Origin: Chiua virens
Taxonomy: Eukaryota > Basidiomycota > Agaricomycetes > Boletales > Boletaceae
NCBI GenBank assembly: GCA_019787685.1
Contig: JAHNUO010000028.1
Span: 310,001 to 374,000, forward strand
Reading direction: 5' to 3'
Length of the DNA stretch: 64,000 bases
Shown: piece by piece, positions 22,839 through 32,823 of the stretch
How the letters are laid out: every line of letters starts with the position of its first letter
How positions within the stretch are numbered: position 1 is the stretch's first letter
The notes under the pieces: generated by a model
Databases searched by the model: none
The model's input: only the letters and a program-made list of their open reading frames with translations
Told to the model about the DNA's origin: nothing
Made by a program: the position numbers and the translations under genes

Positions 22839-23660
22839 CAGATGGACGGTAATGGCCACAAATGCCTTGTGATTTGGGAAAGTCTAAGTGTCAGTTGCAA
22901 AACTCAACTCCCTGTCGTATTCCTGGTAAGTGTGATTCAATTTCAGTTGTTCAATGAAAATGTGTACTTACACGAAGCATCTTAGCAATCCGCTTATGCA
23001 CATTGGCAAATACAAGGTGAACATCCTGCGATACTGTCATTGGATGAGGTATGTAATATCCTGGTCACCCTGTCTTCATCAAGCACTGAAACCCCCTGTC
23101 CTGCACAATGTCAAATGGCCACAGACTCTCTGCAACCCACTGCACAATTTCTGCTCTTCAAGACCATGTTATAAATACACTCGGATTGGTGAGCAAACAT
23201 GCACTTTGTCTCAGCATGGGTATGGTCTATGTGAGTAAGAAACCTTTCCCTTCCCCTTCTATTCAAATGCGACAGCAATTGATCCATTGGCAGCATATTT
23301 CTTGACTCCATCGTGTGCCATTTTGAGGTCCTTGGCCTCGTAAATTGTCTTCAAGACATCTTCCCCCCAGCATGACCTAATATGTTTCCTGTTGATGCCT
23401 TGTCTCCCATATCGAGGTACCGCCACACTTGGTGCTTGCAGCCTTTCGCCAAGCACCTGAAAATGTGGCAGTGCTGCTTGTCAATATACTCAATGCTGGG
23501 AACAGGAGTAAAAAAGGCATAAATTGGTGAATTCCATTTTTTGATCATTTGTTCTATCCTTTCGTGAGTTGAACTGATACCACAGTATTATTTCCAGTGA
23601 CATACCTAGCTCCACTTCTGAGGTTTCAAGTTCATCCACATCTTCACCTCTGTCACTACA

Positions 23661-24092
23661 TGAAACAACCTAGAACAACCTAGACTGTTAAAGTTGTAGT
23701 AGTGTAGTGAAGAGGGGGTTCAGTCCAGTGAAGAGGCGAAAACTCCAAGAGAACTTTGTTAGAGCTCTCTGGCTGTCATTCATGGGGTTTATATACTACA
23801 TGGATATCGGAGTTCTAATCTGAGTATGAACTACATAGATAAGTGTAATGTATCCAATTGGATGATAAGGTGTAAATCATTATGAGTCATAGATAAGAGC
23901 ATAGCCTTGCACTGCCGATGATGAGTCAGTGATAAGGGAAATGAAAAGATAAGAGGCATGTGTTGATGGATGCTGTGTTATTGTGGCAGCCAATCGGATA
24001 TGATCCTTTGGACAGCCTTGACATGAGGTGTTTATATTTAGAATCGATCAAATGTTGGAGTTGAGAAGTGAGGAAAAGTTGGTATTGTAACA
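23661..24092 (-). repeat. Solo LTR (family C) C2
   Basis: Begins TGAAACAACCTAG, ends ATTGTAACA, 432 bp, exact duplication CTACA at 23656-23660 and 24093-24097. Interrupts the hAT N-terminal coding region, which rejoins as HTPC-SDRGE. Confidence 0.9.
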
Positions 24093-24591
24093 CTACATGG
24101 GGTATGCTTTTTTGTCTTTGAGCGTTTCATGGCAGCACTCCTCTCTTCAGCTGATTGTTTTTCAGGCATGTTTGCCACCACTTCCTCGACATCCAAGTCA
24201 GAATTAACTCATGGGTGCTTCATCGCAGCTGAAAACTTTGTGGGCCCCTTTGGATCAATAGACAATACTGACAGTGTAGGTTTGGGGTGGGTGATGGTAG
24301 TGGCAGCCTCAGCCAATGCCTGGGCCCTCTCTGAAGGGCGGGATACCCTTTTTGACTGCATGGTTGTCAGGTTTGGTTCTGCACACACCTTGTATTTAGG
24401 CTTTTCATTCTCTAATAAGGTTTTTTGATGGCAGTGTCACCAGATTACAAATGCCACGGTGGATGTAGTAGTAAGATAGGTATACTCCTGGGTCACAGGT
24501 CTGTGGATCATCCAAATCTAACCTGTACCTGTACCTGTGAGTACCTGTACCCATGACCCCTGATGGGTTATCATACCCTTGTAGAACTCTA

Positions 24592-24952
24592 CCTGGGGTA
24601 TAGATGATGCTGGGGTTCCTGATGGATGCTGGCCCCAGGTTGGGATACATTGGGGTGGTTGGTGATGTGAAGGTGGTGAGACTTGGTAGGTCTAGGGAGG
24701 CAGTAAGATAACTAGCTAGTTGCTAGGTTTCGTCTTCCGAATCTGAGTGGTGGACGTTGATGTCCAGGTCGTTCTCCTGGGGTTCAGAAGATGTTGACAA
24801 GGATTCAGGGTTTTCGTCCGACTGATTGGAGGGTAGGGGGTTAGATGACCAAAGTCTCCAAGTGGCGGCGATGGCAGGATGAGTGGGGCGTCCTGAAGAA
24901 ATGGTGGGCAGCTAACTGCATGAAGGCAGGCTGTGAGAGAGTCTTGTTCTTA
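24592..24952 (-). pseudogene. Chromovirus gag N-terminal remnant
   Basis: Just inside the 5' LTR the minus strand reads a serine/acid-rich frame (SDENPESLSTSSEPQEND, HHSDSEDE) and then, past a stop, QLASYLTASLDLPSLTTF up to the hAT terminus at 24591. Position and composition fit the start of a gag gene. Sequence support is weak beyond that. Confidence 0.45.
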
Positions 24953-26136
24953 TGTTACGGTAGTTCCAGGTAGGACCTAACGTAGCCGCAAAAGCACTAA
25001 GTAACAAGTGGCTGCAATAACTCAAACAACCACCACTTGGTATGTGGCACGCTGTGGAGTTCAAAGGAGTGGTCTGGTCAGCATATTGGCTACCAGAGAG
25101 AACAAGATTGGACTCAGGAAGATTCCTAAGTTGTCCAGTCAAGAATCTATACTCTTGGGACCAAGGGGCAAGGGTGACTTTATACTCAGCTAGATTGTGA
25201 AACAACCAAACCTTTACAGGCTTAAGTTATTTGCTGGAAGGACAATGAAAGCGAGTCTGTGTGACTAGAGAGGCTTGGGGAAACTCCAGAAGGACAAGAC
25301 TGGTCCTTCAGTGAGTTGGGGATGTCCCTTTTATACTATTCTACTGTTTGTACAAGTGTAAACTAAATCTACAGATATGCTATGCTATGGGACAAGGGTT
25401 TGAATGGGTATAGGGTATATGGATCTAGAATACATAGCCATAGAATGTAATTGCATCATAGACATGAGGGAGAATGGATATGAGGGTAGGCATGAGGTGA
25501 GGTAGGCATGAGGTGAGCATGTGTAGAATGGAATGACATACTATGAGTCTGGAGGGTGTCTGAGGGCTTGTATGGTCTAGGCTGGTCAAGGGTTAGTGGT
25601 TCTAGACCATAGCAAGGCATGGGTTAATGTATTTCAATCATATATCACTTTGTATTTGCTAAGTGTTCAGTTCCGGAGTTTCCGAGAGTGTGGGAATTTC
25701 GGAAACTCCGGAAACTCGGAAACTTGGAAGGAATGGAATGCTTATAGCAAGCTCAAATGCAAAGGGAAAAATATGGAAAAATAGGCAAAAAATAGAGGGA
25801 TTAAGATAGTATATTGTGTGATTGTAACAGATTGTGGAGAACAAGACTAGTGTACAGGAGTAACTTGATGAGCTACTTATACGTAAGGGAGTGCACATGG
25901 ACCAATGGAAGAACAGGTGACCATGAAGAGCAGATATAGCACAATAGGTCAAAAGAGGAAATCATATAATGTGGGAGCAGTGGATGATGATAAGAAAAGA
26001 CTGAGTAAGCATTCAGGTTGAACCGATACTTAAGTAAGTGTTTTGAATAGGACGAGTATGGATGAATGTAGTGAGATATCTGAAGTATCGGGCATAGTGA
26101 AGTAGCACAAGTGAAAGAAAGAAACGAATTGTAACA
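24953..26136 (-). repeat. 5' LTR of the chromovirus, split by another LTR
   Basis: Starts TGTTACGGTAG, ends AATTGTAACA. 24953-25197 and 25835-26136 together make about 547 bp matching 15523-16094. The inserted LTR at 25198-25829 is flanked by GATTG on both sides. Confidence 0.88.
25198..25829 (-). repeat. Solo LTR (family D) D1
   Basis: Begins TGAAACAACCAAACC, ends GATTGTAACA, 632 bp, duplication GATTG at 25193-25197 and 25830-25834. TATAAAAGG on the minus strand near 25335. A close copy in the opposite orientation is at 40503. Confidence 0.9.
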
Positions 26137-26415
26137 GATCCTACCCATTTCCTTGTGGTTGATGGCATGCATAATCTCTTCCTTGGCTTGGTCCAATATC
26201 ACTTCAGAGATCTCATCGTCATTGACAAGAGACCAATTGATAAACATGAACTGCAACAGGCTAGACAGCTTGTTGGATTGGGAGCGTCATCCACAGCACT
26301 CAGTCACATTCGCTTACCAGTCATGTTAAAGCTAGCAGAGGAACAAGGAAGGTTATCCAAATTGCCAACTTCGAAGGCAAAACCAATGCAAAAAAGATCT
26401 GGTTGAAGTGCTACT

Positions 26416-28193
26416 AGTGAGCATCACATTCATAGAGGCATTTGAACAAACCTGACATCTTGGCTCAAGTTGGGGCCAGCTTCACCACCAGACATTGTCC
26501 CAATGATGGTCGATAAATCAGAGGTCAGGCCAATAACTGATGTGCTCCTTGGAGATGAATTCATTGATGGCTGTATCCCAAGTGGCAATATAAGAAGCCT
26601 GCATCTAATGGAGCCCCTTCAGTCACCTTGCACCAATGAAGACGGGGAGCCAATGGTTGCAAATAGGCCATCTGAGATGGCCAGCCAACATTGGGCTGAG
26701 TAGGAGTGGGGGATCCAAATGAGATGGATGGGCCAAGCCTATATGTAGTGAATATTAGTAGTTAAATAAGGTAGAAGTAGAGTTGCAGTGCAGACCAGTG
26801 GGCCAATTTTAAGCAGGCCCATATCTCAATGGGCCAATGAGTATGGCCAACAAGGGAATGCTGATGGCAATGGGTGGGCTAATGAATGGAATGGTAAAAG
26901 AGATGGAGGGGCCAAGGAAAATCATAGAGGAGATATCCTGTCAGTCAATGAAGGGAGGTCCAAGAGTGACTGATGGGCCAAGGGTGTGAGTGGTGAGATG
27001 AACAGGTGGGCCAATTAGATCTCTACTGGGGCTAAACAGAATGGCCGAGATAATAGACAGTGATATACATATATTAGCAGGCTGACAGATGATGTCCCAA
27101 GGGATATGGAAGGGCCGATTTGATGCAGGCCGATAGTGGGTAGTGAGCCAAACAAGAAACGGACCAATATGCACAGGTGGGCCGACAAGAGAATAGGCAG
27201 AACAAATGTCTAGGCTGAAGAAGGGAGCGCCAATGTTCAATAGTCGACCGCTAAATGGGAAGGAGCAAAAATGAGTGGGCCAATGATATAAAGCTGGGAC
27301 CATACTGCTGGGCTGAAGCAACGTATACCAACATGTGCTGACTGGCCAGTACAGATGTGTCGGGGGATGACATAGGTGGGCCAAGGGAATGAGCAGCAAA
27401 TACACAATGGGCAGCCAATAACAATGTGAAGTGTTGGATACAGATGGGCTGACTGCCAGTGGGGAGAACTGAGGGTTGACCAATTGGCTGAGGAGATGAA
27501 GGCCAATACTGAATGAATGGCCAGTGAAGAGGGTCGACATTGTGAAGTAGATTATACTGATGGGCCAAGTTTTGGAGGACTGTGTCAATGGATCAGCCGA
27601 TGGAAGGAAGGCTAAGCCAGATTGAGTGGCCGATGAAGAGGTGATGTACAGGAGACTGGTGTGGGCCGATGTCTGAGGATTCAGTTAATTTAATTGGCTA
27701 AGGAGATGAGTGATGACAAGAGTGGTGCAGCCGATGATGGGTATGAAGGCACTGATTGATGGTGCAGTGAAACTGAAGCAGAGCGGTCAGCAGATTGTCT
27801 TAGAGCAATGGACCACCTGGCAGCTAAGCACGCATAATTCCCAGTCAACCAGCTGTTGACATGGCCCTGGTGAGTGTTCCGATAGCAATAGTGCTCAGTA
27901 CGAAGCAGATCGGGGTTGGGAGCTACACACTGCTGTGATCAGCCAATATAGGGAGATTTGTAGCATACACAAAAAATCTTGAACCACTACAGTCATGCAC
28001 TACACCAATTGAAGGGCAGCCACAGCAGAACAAAAGCATAGAGTGGAGCATGAAAGTGGGAACAAAGATACACTGGTATTGTCTTCTGTCAACTTACTGC
28101 ATTGTTCCAATAGTGGCATGAAAGAAATTCACTAAATGAAACTATGAAAGGCAGTGGTGGGGGAACACAATATATATAGTCATCTTCAGTCCC
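26416..28193 (+). other. Non-coding stretch with GGCC-motif cluster
   Basis: No gene recognised (a 77-codon frame at 26470-26703 has no known motif). Between 26660 and 27740 about 25 copies of GGGCCAAT/GGGCCGAT-like words occur, mostly on the plus strand and about 30-60 bp apart. An AT-rich TATATATA box near 28171 lies about 20 bp before the next ATG. Confidence 0.6.
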
Positions 28194-29325
28194 ATGGACA
28201 TCACAAATAACATGGTTCTCAATCTCACTTCCATTCTTGCCCTGTATATGGTTGCTCGATTCTGCGAACAAACCCATCCAGTAAACGATGGAATGCCCAT
28301 CTTACTGAGCACAAATGTACCAGTGGCATTGGTTGCCGATGCTGATCGCCTTGTAGATCGGCTAGTGAATGCTTATCAGAACACCAGTAAGACTTGCGAT
28401 AAATGGATAAATGGAAACACTAACCCTGAGAAAAGACAGTGAACATATCAGTATCAGAGATATTGTACTTGCTCAAGGAAAATGACCGTGGACAGGATAA
28501 GGGATGTGAAGCAGAACTTCTGCATTTGTTTCCCCCAGGAGGGTCAGAGATAATTGACAAACCAGCATTGATTATAGAACGAGACAGCATAGTGCTGGCT
28601 TGGTACCTGCCACATGCCCTGGGAGACACCAGACAGGTGAGACGATGCTCACTTGCGTGATGCACACAGCTCACAGATCCCAGACAAAAATCTCTGAAGC
28701 ATTGGTGCCATTGTTGGCAGTGCTAATGAAAAGCTATCATGCAGTGACAACAAGCTGGAGGAGCGACCACAATCTGTTCACCAAGTGGGATGACTTCCTG
28801 AAGGGATGTCTGAACATGTCTCCTGCATGGTTTCAAATGGGTCATGTGGGCGGAGACACTCCTCCAGAAGTATTGATGATGTTAAAGTGCAGTGCAGAAC
28901 AAACCAGAGGCCGCAATTGGCTGGAGCAACAAGCAGAGATAGAAGAAGTGGTGGGCAAGTGGGAGAGTGTCTTCAATGCTGTATCAGTGATCATCAACCG
29001 GCAGTCACCATACCACCGAGATCTCAGCTCACTGGTGGAGTCGCTTGACTTACTTGCAACAGTCAGTGATGATACCAATGTGTGGATGGTGATACTGATG
29101 CTCAGAACAAGCTTTGAATACAGTCCCGGCATGGTCATGGCATTCTCCGGCCATCTTCTGTGGCATGGAGTGAATCAGGTGGATGGGAATAGGAGATACC
29201 TGGCATACTACATGCAAAGTGAAGTGATAAAGTGGGCAGGGTTAAAGGCACCTTCATTCATGTGGTATGAAGTTCTGCACATGGTGGGCCTTCCAAGGAA
29301 CTCTCACTGGGTGTATAGTCCATAG
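28194..29325 (+). CDS. TET/JBP-like 2-oxoglutarate Fe(II) dioxygenase, apparently intact
   Basis: With introns at 28387-28430 (44 bp, GTAAGA...CTGAG) and 28637-28683 (47 bp, GTGAGA...CCCAG), three exons make one open frame of 347 codons including the stop. The C-terminal catalytic region reads AVSVIINRQSPYHRDLSS (HxD iron ligands), then YSPGMVMAFSGHLLWHGVNQ (distal His) and GNRRYLAYYM (arginine for 2-oxoglutarate). LVPLL, WYLPHAL and MSPAWFQMGH upstream recur in basidiomycete members. Such enzymes oxidise 5-methylcytosine, and their genes are expanded and linked to KDZ transposons in mushrooms (Iyer and colleagues 2014). KDZ sequence lies 1.2 kb away. A TATATATA lies just upstream of the chosen ATG, but another 5' exon cannot be excluded. 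It is the only multi-exon gene of this length here without a stop or shift. Confidence 0.75.
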
Positions 29326-29387
29326 AATTGTCTTATATATTATAAATCATACTCAACAGCCTTTACATTTCTACATTACCGATTAGA

Positions 29388-29719
29388 TCACAAAATATGT
29401 GATCCAAACATGCTTTCCATAGCCTTCAATTGTTCATTGACAACTGCCATTTCTAACTCTACATTGTCCCACTCCACCTTTAACTTCTGGAACACATCAG
29501 TGAGTGACCACTGAAATGTGTCGATCACTTGTTCCTTGGTACTGGTATCTGCAATGGTAAATGGGTCGTCGGCCTGTGTGATGTCAGCAATAAGTATAAC
29601 TGGCAGGTGTGAAAACGTACCCTGTGAGCGATAGTTGCCTGTCTCCATAGTTCCTCAAACGGTATCAGATAATAATCATCAGGCAGAGGTAGGGATCTGT
29701 GTGGGTACAGTGGGTCCAT
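29388..29719 (-). CDS. Unrecognised small two-exon gene
   Basis: Exons 29719-29621 and 29573-29388 with a 47-bp GT-AG intron give about 94 codons without a stop: MDPLYPHRSLPLPDDYY, LIPFEELWRQATIAHR, then TKEQVIDTFQWSLTDVFQKL and a helical, acidic end (EWDNVELEMAVVNEQLKAME). It converges on the TET/JBP-like gene with about 60 bp between stops. I do not recognise the family. It may be the last part of the open frame at 29933-30430. Confidence 0.45.
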
Positions 29720-29932
29720 AGCAAGGTGAGGGTGATGATGATGATGGCTTACCATGAGTGAGTGAGGTTTCGCTAAGTTAGGATAAGGTATAAGATAGCA
29801 GAATGAGTATAGATATGATGTTTAGAACAAGGTTTAGTCTATAGTTTAGGCTTGGTACTACTAAACCCATGGGTATGGGTTTTTGGTGGGTATGGGTGTG
29901 GGTGTGAGCTCTGATACCCATGGGTGTACCTA

Positions 29933-30430
29933 CGCAGAACCCTAGGCAGAGGAGCCAATTCTGCAGTCCACCACACCATATCCACCCAATCAGTGTCGAA
30001 GGATAGATCAGTGTTGTCATTGTCGACAGGCAGTTGCAGCACAAATGTTTGCAAGTTGTTGGTGAAATTATCAGAATCAGTGACCAGGGTGAGCGCTCCC
30101 CAAGCGACCTGAGGAAGCTGCATAAACAACCCATTCAGCATGCCAAATGCATAAATGTGGTTGAGTAATTGCTAATGATGTCAGACTGATACAATAACAT
30201 TAAGGGATGTCAAAGCTCACCAGTTCCGCTGTGAAGTTGGTCCAACAGTGATCATTCAGTGCACCTTTTTGGAGAACATCCACTGCAATTTTGATATGGT
30301 GGCCACAATATCGCAGGATGAGCCAATGATCAGCATAGGACCCAGTGAATGTTGTAGTCTGAGAATTTACTACCATTCAGAGTGGATGTGATAGGAGAAT
30401 GAAGAACAATGACAATCAGAGTTTGGCATG
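29933..30430 (-). CDS. Unrecognised open gene segment, two exons
   Basis: The minus strand reads VVNSQTTTFTGSYADHWLIL and RYCGHHIKIAVDVLQKGALN to 30221. A 49-bp GT-AG intron (30220-30172) follows, then QLLNHIYAFGMLNGLFMQLP and LPVDNDNTDLSFDTDWVDMV to about 29933, all open. A GTAC donor follows PRVLR. Then comes a GGGTATGGGT-rich stretch (29860-29935) that could be an intron or a small insertion. Function is unknown. It sits between the oxygenase gene and KDZ transposase and may be a third gene of the same element. Confidence 0.45.
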
Positions 30431-30559
30431 CCTTATATAGTCTGTCTTCCAATGACATAATCATCTGTGGGCTGCATCCACATTGAGGGATGATTGGCCC
30501 ACCACACATGTATATTACTGACTATGAAGCTACAACATTGTGTGAATCAATGTAACCCT

Positions 30560-32160
30560 AGCATTTGTCTGCCACATCTGCAAGCCTCAAATATAGTGTA
30601 GCTTGCCATTCCCAATATGCCACTGGCCCTATGCGGCCCTGTGCCAATGCTATGACAGCCTGATCATGCCATCCCACTGCCTTGTACTGGAAAAACGACT
30701 TGGTCCATTCACATTCGCATTGCAAGAGTTGAATTTCTTCCCAACACTAATCTCGCAAGGCTTTCACCCTCAGCCAATGTACCTGATAAACTGTGAGGTG
30801 CTGTCAGTCAGCTTTATCTATGAGGAAGTTACAATGGACGCACATTTCAACATCCAGTTGTCCACTTCAGTGTTGTGCAGTATATCAGTGGACCAAAACC
30901 AAGAGAGTGTAGAGTTTCTCTGACCATGAGCATTGGGATCAGCCACTGCTGACATCACCTTCAAATTGGCATTGAGCAATGGCGGGTAATGGCTCATTGT
31001 ATTTTCATGGTGCCTCTAACTGAGTCCTTGTGCAGCAGTACACAGCACCATGACAGTGCACTACATTCTGAACACCGGTGACCTTATCCCAGGCATGGCC
31101 CTTGGAATGTTGACTTTTGGAGTTTTGAACCCTGGTACAGAAGAGAATTGCCTTGTCCACCAAAGAGAGTCGCAACTCATGTAGAGCATCATTTGCTTGG
31201 CCAATCCTCAGCTGAATTTCCTGTTGAATTAAATCATCTGCATTGGCCAACTTACAAAGCTCCAGGCTGATTACAGATGGCAGGCAAATGAACACACACT
31301 CCACCGGCATCACTGCCAATCCATCCTCAGTGGCTCTATCAGCTGGCCCCTTCCCGAAGATGTCATCAGCATCATCAACACAGTCAGCATTATCTGAATC
31401 ATCACACATAGTTCTTCTAATCCAGCTGATTGAGCCATGAGAGCCATGGTGTTTTCCCACCTGAGAAGCCAGAAGGTCGAGTTCCATCACCTTGACCATT
31501 GGTGCTATGGCAAGTCAATTGATGCCAGCAGTATGCACTGTGCTTACACTGACCTCTGTCCATCTGAATCCTGAAAATGTCCATGACTTTAGGATCAACC
31601 TTTTGTTCCTGCATAGCCTGTACATATTTTGGCAGTCTCCCATTTCACTCTCTCTACCTCCGGCACAGCTGCATTGAGTCATTTGAATGCTCCAGCTGCT
31701 TTGCCATATGCATGTTTGGTGATCACAAATTCTTGTTTCACAGAATGGCCTTTGCCAGCTCAGTCAGTGGATCAATCTTCAAGTAGCCCACTCACACATG
31801 CAGATCATTTTCAGGAAATTTGAGTCATTCAGTTGATAGTCCAACAGGTCTTGCTGATGAGTGGAAGACATGCCTTGGGCCAACGGTGAGATGATATTGA
31901 GCGATGCCCAAAGGGTCTCCATAATTTTGCCGTCAACATGCCCTGCCCCAGGAATGAAATTAGATGCATTGGTATTATGACAAGCAAGTTCCCGAGGAGG
32001 TGCCTAGGGACAGCCAGCCTCATACTTTTGAAGATTTCGGTTCCATTGCCACAAGTTGTGCATCAGGGACATGACTAGCTGAAAGAAATTCCACCATATT
32101 GGCCATTCCATTGAAAATGAATACCATTCATACACCAACAGCACATTGACAATGCAACAA
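30560..32160 (-). pseudogene. KDZ-type transposase, C-terminal half
   Basis: Minus strand, in order: NFIPGAGHVDGKIMETLWAS, HQQDLLDYQLNDSNFLKM, DPKVMDIFRIQMD, FICLPSVISLELCKLA, QEIQLRIGQANDALHELRLS, HAWDKVTGVQN and finally WLRVKALRD, SFFQYKAVGWHDQAVIALAQ and ATLYLRLADVADKC. This is the typical C-terminal run of the Kyakuja-Dileera-Zisupton transposases of basidiomycetes, which mobilise large elements that often carry oxygenase genes. The N-terminal cysteine-rich half and most catalytic residues are missing; sequence stops near 32160 where a hAT fragment begins. Stops (for example after YEAGCP) and shifts show it is dead. Confidence 0.75.
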
Positions 32161-32595
32161 GAGGATCCTCTCAGATTCTGGGATGTACGTTCTTATACAC
32201 TGCAGCTCAAAACACTAACATAAGTGAAATACAGGCGAATTGGAAGACATACCCAATCCTTTCTAGTATCATAATGGACTACCTCCCAATACAAGCATCA
32301 GCTGTCCCTTGTAAGCATGTTTTATCATCCAGCGTGGAGACTGACATGAAGAAGAGAAATAGAATCAGCCCTCGCCTCATGGAGGCTCTTCAAATGCTCA
32401 AGTATGACTTTAAGAAAAACAACTGAATTTCATGGAACATGCCTCGGTCAACCAGTGGGATCTCATGTATGATCCTGAAGAACCCAGAGGCAATAATGAT
32501 ATGGGACTTCAAAGTCAGGAAATGAGGGATTTGATTGACAGCCTCATCAATGCCATTGAACGTGAAGAGGGTTTGCTCATGGAACTTCTGTAGAA
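32161..32595 (+). pseudogene. hAT transposase C-terminal fragment (second family)
   Basis: Reads DPLRFWDV, then after a gap ANWKTYPILSSIIMDYLPIQ, ASAVPCKHVLSSSVETDMKK and RISPRLMEALQMLKYDFKK, the hAT dimerisation block (family form QASSVPCERVFSSS). One frame change near 32425 leads into NFMEHASVNQWDLMYDPEEP. It is a different hAT family from 19862-24591. Only the end of the gene is present, so it is a fragment. Confidence 0.75.
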
Positions 32596-32611
32596 CTGTA
32601 GAACTTCGCCA

Positions 32612-32823
32612 CTGTTGATCCCTAGACTACTGCATTGAACTACATGCTATGTTTCTCACAACTACTGCCATTGAATGCCACTGTGTCTGAATTGAAGGTT
32701 GAGATCATCTCTCAAACCTGTTGATCCCTAGACTACTGCATTGAACTACATGCTATGTTTCTCATGACTACTGCCATTGAATGCCACTGTGTCTGAATTG
32801 AAGGTTGAGATCATCTCTCAAAC
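32612..32823. repeat. Two-copy 106-bp tandem duplication
   Basis: 32612-32717 is repeated at 32718-32823 with only two differences (CTCACAACT against CTCATGACT). Confidence 0.9.

Larger units (their letters stand above)
19862..24591 (-). pseudogene. hAT transposase (BED finger), decayed and 3'-truncated
   Basis: Minus-strand order: a basic N-terminus (about 24420-24100), a BED-type finger region (IKKWNSPIYAFFTPVPSIEY, FRCLAKGCKHQVWRYLD, about 23548-23300), SHNGTNLAEAFTKILEEFG and ITADNMTSNDMMMDELANLL (RNase-H-like core), FFSHSTPNLAMVIPAMDFID, and the C-terminal dimerisation block DELDAYLAADVVNVTDMLAWW then HMAIDYLSIPG and TSVDVERLFS. hAT transposases move elements leaving 8-bp duplications. 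The 5' end has a TIR-like start TAGAGTTCTACAAGGGTATG at 24591. The 3' end stops inside the coding sequence at the junction with Gypsy reverse transcriptase, so about 25 codons and the 3' TIR are gone. It is cut by a non-autonomous hAT and a solo LTR. Confidence 0.85.
15523..26136 (-). mobile_element. Ty3/Gypsy chromovirus, 10.6 kb with nested elements
   Basis: Two family-B LTRs (15523-16094; 24953-26136, itself split) bound the element and are flanked by the exact duplication GATCC (15518-15522, 26137-26141). Minus-strand content from right to left is 5' LTR, gag N-terminal remnant, a hAT insertion, then the C-terminal half of reverse transcriptase, RNase H, integrase and chromodomain, a post-pol zinc-knuckle frame, a polypurine-like CTCGGGGGGTAA, and the 3' LTR. 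The middle of gag, the protease and the first half of reverse transcriptase are missing at the hAT junction near 19862. It interrupts the Tnp2 transposase. Confidence 0.92.
13950..26415 (+). pseudogene. Tnp2-type (CACTA/CMC-like) transposase, split by two insertions
   Basis: Segments 13950-14960, 15386-15522 and 26142-26415 form one transposase. The first has the CVKCCSTYVP cysteine region, AGLLSHLGIE, and the core WSLSVDWFNPHGNKT then LPPSLCYKVENL, IGIIPGPKEP. The others have IINDLLAAQKVG, ECKTWKCWTCEKYWEAAIRW, SELLRLPYWDP and THFLVVDGMHNLFLGLVQYHF. These are hallmarks of fungal Tnp2-like transposases, which cut and paste CACTA-type elements. Removing the solo LTR (CATGG duplication) and the chromovirus (GATCC duplication) joins the codons in frame as ECKTW-KCW and YWDP-THF. 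Single-base frameshifts occur near 14646 (extra C) and 14835, with stops after IRW and after MTRV. The C-terminal third is missing after PMQKRSG. Confidence 0.85.

Noticed and set aside
26941..27588. 215-codon minus-strand frame
   Set aside because: Arises from the repeated GGCC words read in one frame (repeated W/P/H patterns). Not a believable protein.
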